A program made the position numbers and the translations under genes. The notes under the pieces are model-generated. The model made no database searches. It was given only the letters and a program-made list of their open reading frames with translations, and was not told the DNA's origin. A DNA stretch of 64,000 nucleotides from Henckelia pumila (lineage: Eukaryota > Streptophyta > Magnoliopsida > Lamiales > Gesneriaceae): assembly GCF_033568475.1 (NCBI RefSeq), contig NC_133123.1, forward strand, positions 138,772,062 through 138,836,061, in the 5' to 3' direction. Numbering within the stretch: the first letter of the stretch is position 1; each line of letters starts with the position of its first letter. This document shows positions 57,165 to 64,000 of the stretch, one piece after another.

Positions 57165-59144
57165 TCACTCAAATTATGCATCTAATGGTCCATATATATC
57201 TCTACATATGAGCATAATTAATGATATATTGTTGACGTGGTAAATCATGAGATATTAGAGCTATTGTTAGGGTAATACCTTAAAGTAAGTTGAACTATAT
57301 CGCAAAACTGAAAGCTACATTTTTCCATCAAATTTGGTGCAACACCATAGCAGCTCTATATATCTTAGACTCGGTAAAGTTCAGTCAACCTGGAATCGTA
57401 TCATGGCAAGGGCTGCTATGGTTAGACCTGGCCAAGGGCTGGTTTTGACCCAGACCCGGAATCGGCCCGTGGTCAACGGGCCGGTTAACCGGGTCAACGG
57501 GCTGGAACCGGAACCGGGACCGAACCCGCAAATATTCGGTCCGGTCCGGTCCCGATTTTTCCTTTGGAAAACCGGCAACCCGGCGGGTTGGACCCGTCGG
57601 GTTGAACGGGTCTGACCCGCCAGGTTGGACACGTGGCGCCCCCATGGGCACCCAGATGATCCAACGGCCACTAGCAAGTGGCCGTTGGAGCTCTCAAAGG
57701 CCACGATTTTGTGGCCGTTGAAACCCGGCCAACCCGACAGGTCGGCCCGCCGGACCCGTCGGGTCTGTCGAAATTTTTTTTTTTAATAAAAAAACCTACT
57801 TTTTATCTATTAATACCCCAACCCCCTTTCATTTTATTTACACAATTCTCTCTTCATTCTTAATTCCTTTTAATTTTTTGAATTATCAAAAATATCAAGT
57901 TTTGATTATTGGTTTATTGTCGATTGTTTATTTATTTTTATATTTATACAATTATAAATGTCCGGAGCAGGATCAAGTCGTAGGGGTGAAAAAGGAAAAA
58001 GAAAGGAAAAGAGCATTATACCACCCGAGGTCGAGTATCATCAATTCAATGTCGATGGCTTTGATCTTGAATATTTCGATGATGAAATTCAAGAAATTCG
58101 ACAAGAGGCGCAACAAAGACAACAAGCTGAACAACCACCACCACCACGTCATCATGCAAGTCAAGAAAGTATGAACGATCTGGCGGCCTCTCAAAGACAA
58201 ACTCGAGCGGTGCCTCGCTCGACATCCGATATCTTCACCAAACATTTCGACAAGGTGACGCTTCCCTCCAGTGATTTGCAAGCCAAATGCAAATATTGTT
58301 CAAAATGTTACAAATTTAAACAAGGAGGTGGTTATAGAACTTTGACGCGGCATATCGAGAAAAAATAATCCGGTGGAAATTGGGATTGATCGTGCTCAAA
58401 CTCAAATTTCGGCATTCTCTTCTCAATCGGGTAATGAATCTCAACTATTTAAATATAACGAAGATAGATTTAGATAAGAAACGGCTAAATTTTGTGCGGT
58501 TGAACAAATTTCTTTTAGTTTTAGCGATAAATTATCTTTTGAAAATTGACTTTCTACAAGTACAAATCCTTCTATTAGACGTATTCCAAGAAATAGTCTC
58601 AAATGCACAATGAAAAAGTTAGTTGTCGATCAAAATAAAGAATTAATTAAGAAATTTTATAGTTTGAATAATAAAGTTTTTTGGTGTTTCGATATTTGGA
58701 GTGATCATTGGCAAAGTTGTTCATATATGGGTATTACATGTCATTGGATTGATAATAATTGGAACATTCAAAAAAAGTTGCTTGCATATAGATGTTTCAA
58801 CGAATCACACACGACACAAAATAATTCTCAACTTATATTTGTTATTTTAGAAGAATATGGTCTAAATACCAAAGTTTTTTCAATGTCTTTTGATAATGCT
58901 AGTGGAAATACTTCTAGTATTAGTGAGCTTATTGAAATATGTAAATCGTCACTAGGTGACAAATTTTTTCATATTAGATGCACATGTCATATTTTAAATT
59001 TGTGTGTTCAAGATGGGCTAAAAATTTTAGGCATACATATTCAACCAATTAGGAACGATATTCATTATTTATGGACGCATCCTCAAGTTATGAAGCAATG
59101 GAGAAAATTTTATAGAGTAAATGGTATGAAGCCTAACCGATTTG

Positions 59145-60738
59145 CACGAGATGTTCCAACTCGTTGGAATTCAACATATAAATTGTTATTATCCTCTTTT
59201 GAATATAAAAATTTATTATGTACATTTTTTCATCAATTTGTTCAAACTCGTGATATTTGCAACTAATAAAATCTTAATCCTATGTAGAGCTACGAGAATG
59301 GTTTGAGTTTAAATAACTAAAAATTGCAATAAATAAAACTAATTAACAACGAGTTCACGAGATGAAAAATTCAATAAGCGATGAATGCTAGAGGTTCGAC
59401 TTCACTTGACTTTCCACCACAATTTATTTCTAATGATTGTTCAATTATTAATTCTTCTAGTTTATTAGCCAAGAATCCCTATTATTTTCTACTACCTCTC
59501 TCGAGTGTCAAGCAGAAATTCGTATTCAATAACAAACTCAATATCTCTATCAAAGTTCAATTATTAAATCCGGTAAATAGCACAAGAATTCTTCTATGAC
59601 TTCTATGGAGTTATATGCCTCTCGAACAATATAAACACCAAAGATGTATTTTCCTATGTCGTATTCAAAATCTCCTCTTTCGAGTGATAGATTCTAAATA
59701 AAATATCATTCAATCTATGGCCAGTAAATTGAACACAATCAATTCAAGAAAACACAAATAAACCGAATGAATAATTCTAATATATCAATCAAAGTATCCA
59801 AAACATGGTTTCAAGTCAAGCTACGTCGTCCCTCTAGATAAAGAAATTAGTTCATAATGAAAATAAAAATCAAACAAAGCATGTTCTTGAACATCATTCA
59901 AAAATTAGGAGAAAGAATGAAATAAAAACGAAGGTAGATGATGCTTCTCCATCTCCAGTAGTCGCTTCGTCCGTCTTCGTGCGAAGAATGCTTCTTCTCC
60001 CTTTTCTTTGGTCTCTAGCCGTCTCTAGCCTTCAAAAACTCTGAATACTCTCTAAACCCTCGTATCCTCCAGAATAAGTCATAAAATCCCTTTTAAAACT
60101 CAATTAAAGACTTTTCATATTTTTTGAGACTGCGCAGGGCTGGAGCGCTAATAATTCGGCGCTGGGGCGCTCAAGTTTCGTATTTTATTTTTCAATGACG
60201 GACGTCTAGCGCTGGAGCGCTCAAAATACGGCGCTGGGGGTCCTCTGGACATGAATTTACGGGCGCTGGACGCTGGAAAACTAGAGCTGGGGCGCTACTT
60301 GTTCTTCCATTTCACCATCTGCGCAGCATTTTTGTAAAAATCATAACTTAAGTTTTAGCCGTCGGATCGAGCTGAAATTTTGACAGCAACTTTAAAACAT
60401 CCTAAATTCAATTTGAACGGTAGAGATCGGATTTAGATGTCTGTAACATTCCCAGTAATTTTCTAAAGTTTGCTGTCCCGTAATTCGGCTTTCCGCTTCT
60501 TCTTGCTACTTTTCTTCAAATCCTTGCAACTCACAAAAACAACAACAAATACGCATAATATTCACTCGATACATCACAAAATCAAGTCAAATCATATATA
60601 AATTAAGTGCATAAAATGCACTTATCACATGAGATGTTCCAACTCGTTGGAATTCAACATATAAATTGTTATTATCCTCTTTTGAATATAAAAATTTATT
60701 ATACATTTTTTCATCAATTTGTTCAAGCTCGTGATATT
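59145..60738 (+). repeat. 113-bp direct duplication flanking the insertion
   Basis: 59145-59257 and 60628-60738 are the same hAT transposase segment, from CA(C/T)GAGATGTTCCAACTCG to CTCGTGATATT. They differ at about four places (C/T, a 2-base indel, A/G). The copies abut the inserted block exactly on both sides. Confidence 0.9.
59258..60627 (-). mobile_element. Probable solo LTR inside the hAT transposase
   Basis: Ends TG...CA: TGCAACTAATAAAATC on the left and AATGCACTTATCA on the right. Read on the minus strand it begins TGATAAGTGCATTTTATGCA, a start seen in plant Ty3/gypsy LTRs as I recall. There is no polyprotein. It contains a cluster of GCGCTGG(A/G)GCGCT repeats (60120-60300). No short target duplication is seen. 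Instead the hAT segment 59145-59257 is repeated directly after it (60628-60738). Confidence 0.6.
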
Positions 60739-62255
60739 TATTTGTTTTCAAATCAATGGAACATATGCACTAGTATTTGTGAAATTTTAAAAGTTTTTAA
60801 TGATGCTAGTGACCAATTATCCGATTTTTATTATCCTACTTCACATTTAGTTTTAACACATTGTTGCAACATTGCTTGTATTTTTTATGAACATGTTAAA
60901 TCTAATGATAGTGTTTTATCTCAATGTATTCTCGTCATGAAAACAAAATGGGAAAACTATTTTTTGCTCATTCCTGAAATTTTTTTATGTGCTTTTGTTT
61001 TAGATCCTAGACTTAAATTAGATGACTTAAGCGACATGTTAACATTATATTATGAATCTTTGGAGCCTATTGCGAAAACGATTCATTCTATCTCATTAAT
61101 TTTGTTTAATATTAAAAGTCATTTACTTGATATTTATAATAAATATAACATCAAATATGGTGGACAAATTGTTTCACATGAAACATAATCCACTGCAACT
61201 AGCAATGTTACTTCTAAACTTACTAAAGCACAACTTTTATTAAGGGAACGGATGAAACGTCCACGAGGATCCTCAAGTTTCAGTCAGGAACTTGAGAATT
61301 ATTTTACCACTACTTTTGATTTTAGTGATACAGATGAGGAAAACTTCGACATTTTGAGATGGTGGTCGCAAAAAACACAAATATATCCAATTTTGGCTAT
61401 AATGACAAAAAAAATTCTAGCTTGTTCGGTTTCAACAGTTGCAGTGGAGCGAGCATTTAGTATTGGAGGAAATACATTGGACGAGAGACGTTCTAGCTTA
61501 AGGCCGAAAAATTTGAAATCCCAATGTTTGCTCAATAATTGGTCAAAAGCCGCTACTCGAACACAACATATTCAAAGTGATGAAGAAGATCAAGATGATA
61601 CCGAAGGTACATCCGAAACTACGACGGGAGAAAATGCGAGTGAAGTAGAATAAAATGTAATAAATATTGAAATTCTAATATATATTTATTTAATAAATGT
61701 AATATATATTTGTTATAGATATGAACTATTTGAGTGAGTTTATTTAAATAATAGTCTTACAAAAAATATTTAAAAAATTTTGAAGAGCAAAAATAAGCTT
61801 AGCGCCTTGGAGGCGCGCCTGCGCCTCTCATTTGGGCAGCTTCGCAGAAAATTATGATTAATGCATAGCAGCCGCGCGGCCGCGCAGGTCATAGGCGCGG
61901 GCGCTCCATGCCTGTGCATTTAAAAAAAATGGTGCAATATTTTTTTTAAAATTATAAGGGTTGACCCGGACCCGGAACCGGTTGTTAACCGGACCCAGAC
62001 CGGAATCGACCAAGGGCGGGTCGGTTAAGGATTGGTAAAGTACCAACCCGGAACTGGACCAAAACCGGCCCGTGGCCAGGTCTAGCTATGGTGTTGCACC
62101 AAATTAGATCCAATGTTAGCTCTATCATAGCCATTAGAAGAGTATTATCCTGGCTGTCGGTCTAATGGCTCAATGTTTTAACACATGTGTATTGAGATTT
62201 AAACCATTAGATTAATGATTTGGGCATTACGTACTCTAATGATAATATCTCATTA

Positions 62256-62344
62256 ACTCTTAGACTCCTAGTGCATCATTTATTATTATTCTTATTATTT
62301 TAATTGTTGACTTTGATATATCTTAAGCTTAATTATATTGTTCT
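62256..62344. other. Short AT-rich spacer
   Basis: Nothing recognised between the MITE right arm and the presumed LTR start. Confidence 0.4.
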
Positions 62345-62777
62345 TGATAGGTTACACCTAAAAATTCAACTGTGTCTGAGCCTAATCATAAAGGTTCACT
62401 CCAAATATTTTTGAGGCTCAAGCTTATTTAAATATTATATATATTTAATTCAAGCAGACCCTGAATTCTACAAAAGCCCATAAGAGGCTCAAGCCCGTGA
62501 AAACTCTCCGAATATCTATAAATAGCTCAAGTCACCTCATTATTAAGGTACACACTTTCTTAAGCACTAGATCGCTCTACTCTTGATTATTATTCCTTGA
62601 GTAATAACTGACTTGAGCGTCGAAGTGCCTCCGCCCGGAACCCTTCCGGCTCCTCTGACTTTGTTTTGTGACGTAGGAACAACCCACTGAAGATCTCCAC
62701 CGGGAACATACAATCCATTAATACTCCGAACTTTGCGGAAGCACCGTCTTGTGTACAAGTGATTTTTGGCTACATCA
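62345..62777 (+). repeat. Presumed 5' LTR of a Ty3/gypsy element
   Basis: Ends in GGCTACATCA and is followed at once by GCTTGACGCCGTCCGTGGG, the primer-binding-like signature of Tat-type plant gypsy elements. A TG at 62345 (TGATAGGTTACACC) is the likely start. The second LTR is outside the window, so the limits cannot be proved. Confidence 0.6.
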
Positions 62778-62838
62778 GCTTGACGCCGTCCGTGGGAACC
62801 TGTTCTTTACGTCATTGAGAGCACATATTACTTCAAAA

Positions 62839-64000
62839 ATGTCTCAAGAAAATAATAACAATGGAAATGTACCGCCGAGTATTACTCTCACCCATGAAGC
62901 CTTGACTGCACTAATGGAAAACACAGCAGCACTCGCAGCAAAAGATGCAGTTGCTCAGTACCTAGAAACCCGTAAGCGCAAAAGCAGCAAAAAAAAGGCT
63001 CAGACTGAAGGCTTGTCATCTCTTGACCCTAATAACAAAGACCCAAATAAAGATAAGTCTAAAGTGAATGATAAAGATCAAGGGGGGACCAAGAAAAATA
63101 CTACTCAGAAAGACGGTGAAGCAAGTGTCCACACAGTTCATGACACCTCTGGCTAAAACAAAATCACTAATCCAACTCGGAAGGATGGATCTCGCACACA
63201 TGTAACTGGAGAGAATACGTCCGCAAACTTGCCGTCACGTCGAAGCCCCTTCACTGATGACATCTTATCTGAAGCGCTACCAAAGGGGGTCAAAATCCCC
63301 AGTTTACCTGAGTTCGATGGAACAAGTGACCCCCAAGACCATATTGACAAGTTCTATGCAAAAACAGATTTGTATGACATCACAGATGCTGCATACTATA
63401 AAATTTTTCGAACAACATTATCAGGAATAGCACTCACATGGTTCAATAAGCTACCCTCTGGATCCATTGACAATTTGGAGCAACTTACTGACTGCTTCAT
63501 CCAGCAATTCTCAATTAACAAGAAATACCCAAAAACAGCAGCGTATTTGTTCACAATCATCCAAAAAGAAGGGGAAAGTTTGAGAGACTATGTTAACTCA
63601 TGCGGTTCACGAAGTCTTACACGTGAACCATGATTTGTTAGCTGGAATAATGTAGCAAAACTTGTGTCATCAAAAGTTCAAAAAGTCGATAGCGGGAAGG
63701 CTGCCCAAAAACTTAGAGGAATTACTGGAAAGAGCTGAGAAATACATACGAGTTGAAGAATATATAGAGCCGCACTACTTGAATAAAAGAAAAAGAGAAG
63801 AAGATAAATCTGATATTAGAAAGCGGGATGAGAAGCGAACATTACAGAGCCCCCGCCTCCAGAATATACCTCTCAATGCACGTCTGACCGATATACTGGT
63901 TGTGGCTGAAAAACAAGGATTGTTGCATCCCCCTCGCCCAATGCAAAATAACCCAAAGCGCCAGCGTTCGGACAAGTACTGCCACTTTCATAAAGATAAA
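62839..64000 (+). pseudogene. gag of a Ty3/gypsy (Tat-like) element, broken, cut by window end
   Basis: Starts at ATG 62839 with a polar N-terminus (MSQENNNNGNVPPSIT) and a Lys/Asp-rich stretch. An in-frame TAA at 63154-63156 interrupts it, and the same frame continues. The retrotransposon gag core follows (PSLPEFDGTSDPQDHIDKFY, ALTWFNKLP, LEQLTDCFIQQFS, GESLRDYVN). Near 63590-63630 the frame is lost and many stops follow. The final bases encode, in another frame, KYCHFHKDK, the start of the zinc-knuckle region. Protease and pol, if present, lie beyond 64000. Confidence 0.82.

Larger units (their letters stand above)
57958..61653 (+). pseudogene. hAT transposase, Ac/Tam3-like, broken
   Basis: Recognisable in order: a basic N-terminus; a Gln-rich segment; a BED zinc finger (CKYCSKCYK...LTRHIEKK, ending near 58368); a frameshifted stretch (58370-58610); a catalytic region in frame at 58610-59266 (FDIWSDHW, SFDNASGNT, CTCHILNLCVQDG, VPTRWNSTYKLL); then, after the inserted block, 60628-61188 (VLDPRLKLDD) and 61252-61653. 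The last part is the hAT dimerisation domain (WWSQKTQIYPILAIMTKKIL...STVAVERAFS). Stops lie near 58366, 58611 and 61186. A 113-bp stretch is duplicated either side of the insertion. The intact enzyme would cut and rejoin element ends in the nucleus. Confidence 0.9.
57423..62084 (+). mobile_element. Full-length hAT transposon (non-functional)
   Basis: Terminal inverted repeats TAGACCTGGCCAAGGGCTGG and, from the other end, TAGACCTGGCCACGGGCCGG. The 8-bp duplication GCTATGGT flanks it (57415-57422 and 62085-62092). Both subterminal regions are dense in GACCCG/CGGGTC and CCGGTT words, the likely transposase-binding repeats. It holds a broken transposase gene and a 1.37-kb insertion, so it is immobile unless helped. 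Confidence 0.93.
57165..62255. mobile_element. Older MITE interrupted by a hAT transposon
   Basis: Left flank 57165-57422 and right flank 62085 to about 62255 are inverted relatives of each other. Shared blocks are TTTGGTGCAACACCATAGC (exact), GAGATATTA, ATCTAATGGT and CAAAT(T/C)AT. With the hAT removed they form one element of roughly 430 bp. Outer ends are uncertain, and no target duplication was fixed. Confidence 0.5.

Noticed and set aside
57381-57704. Open frames at the left end of the hAT element
   Set aside because: They run through the GACCCG/CGGGTC subterminal repeats, which are noncoding transposase-binding sequence.

Overview
The window is a stretch of plant nuclear genome, almost certainly a eudicot. 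It is AT-rich, has GT-AG spliced genes, proline-rich extensins, plant Sirevirus-type and Ty3-type retrotransposons, hAT and PIF/Harbinger elements and Au-like SINEs. A Lamiales origin is only a guess from the general look of genes and repeats. Bacterial features (operons, ribosome binding sites, CRISPR) are absent.

Layout. 0-3.5 kb: repeat-rich intergenic DNA with an old direct duplication and a possible MITE. 3.5-6.1 kb (+): a four-exon group I bZIP transcription factor gene of the VIP1/RSG/PosF21 type. 7.2-9.3 kb (+): a nine-exon cytochrome P450 gene of the CYP85 clan, closest in my reading to CYP722C (strigolactone biosynthesis). 9.3-14.6 kb: intergenic, with a complete 580-bp TRIM retrotransposon and a long-TIR MITE. 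14.6-25.0 kb (+): a sixteen-exon ACT-domain Raf-like kinase gene (STY8/17/46 type) with a hAT MITE in intron 6. 25-31 kb: intergenic, with an Au-like SINE, two copies of one Tourist-like MITE and a short tandem repeat.

31-39 kb (-): a tandem extensin cluster of three genes. The outer two are intact (269 and 435 aa); the middle one has decayed. Both intact genes seem to carry an intron in the 3' UTR. About 315 bp upstream of the third gene, a Harbinger-like MITE has been remodelled into a 284-bp near-perfect inverted repeat that includes native promoter-flank sequence.

41.7-53.5 kb: one complete Ty1/copia Sirevirus-type element (785-bp LTRs, CATAT target duplication). It has lost its integrase core, is split by a 2.6-kb probable solo LTR, and keeps an extra third ORF downstream of pol. 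54-62 kb: a SINE, a hAT MITE, and a full-length dead hAT transposon that sits inside an older MITE and is itself split by a probable solo LTR. 62.3-64 kb: the 5' end of a Ty3/gypsy element with a broken gag, cut by the window edge.

The host genes (bZIP, P450, kinase, extensins) do not form an obvious pathway. Their spacing and the nested mobile elements are typical of a plant chromosome arm. All exon boundaries are read by eye from GT-AG signals and reading-frame continuity, with no transcript data.
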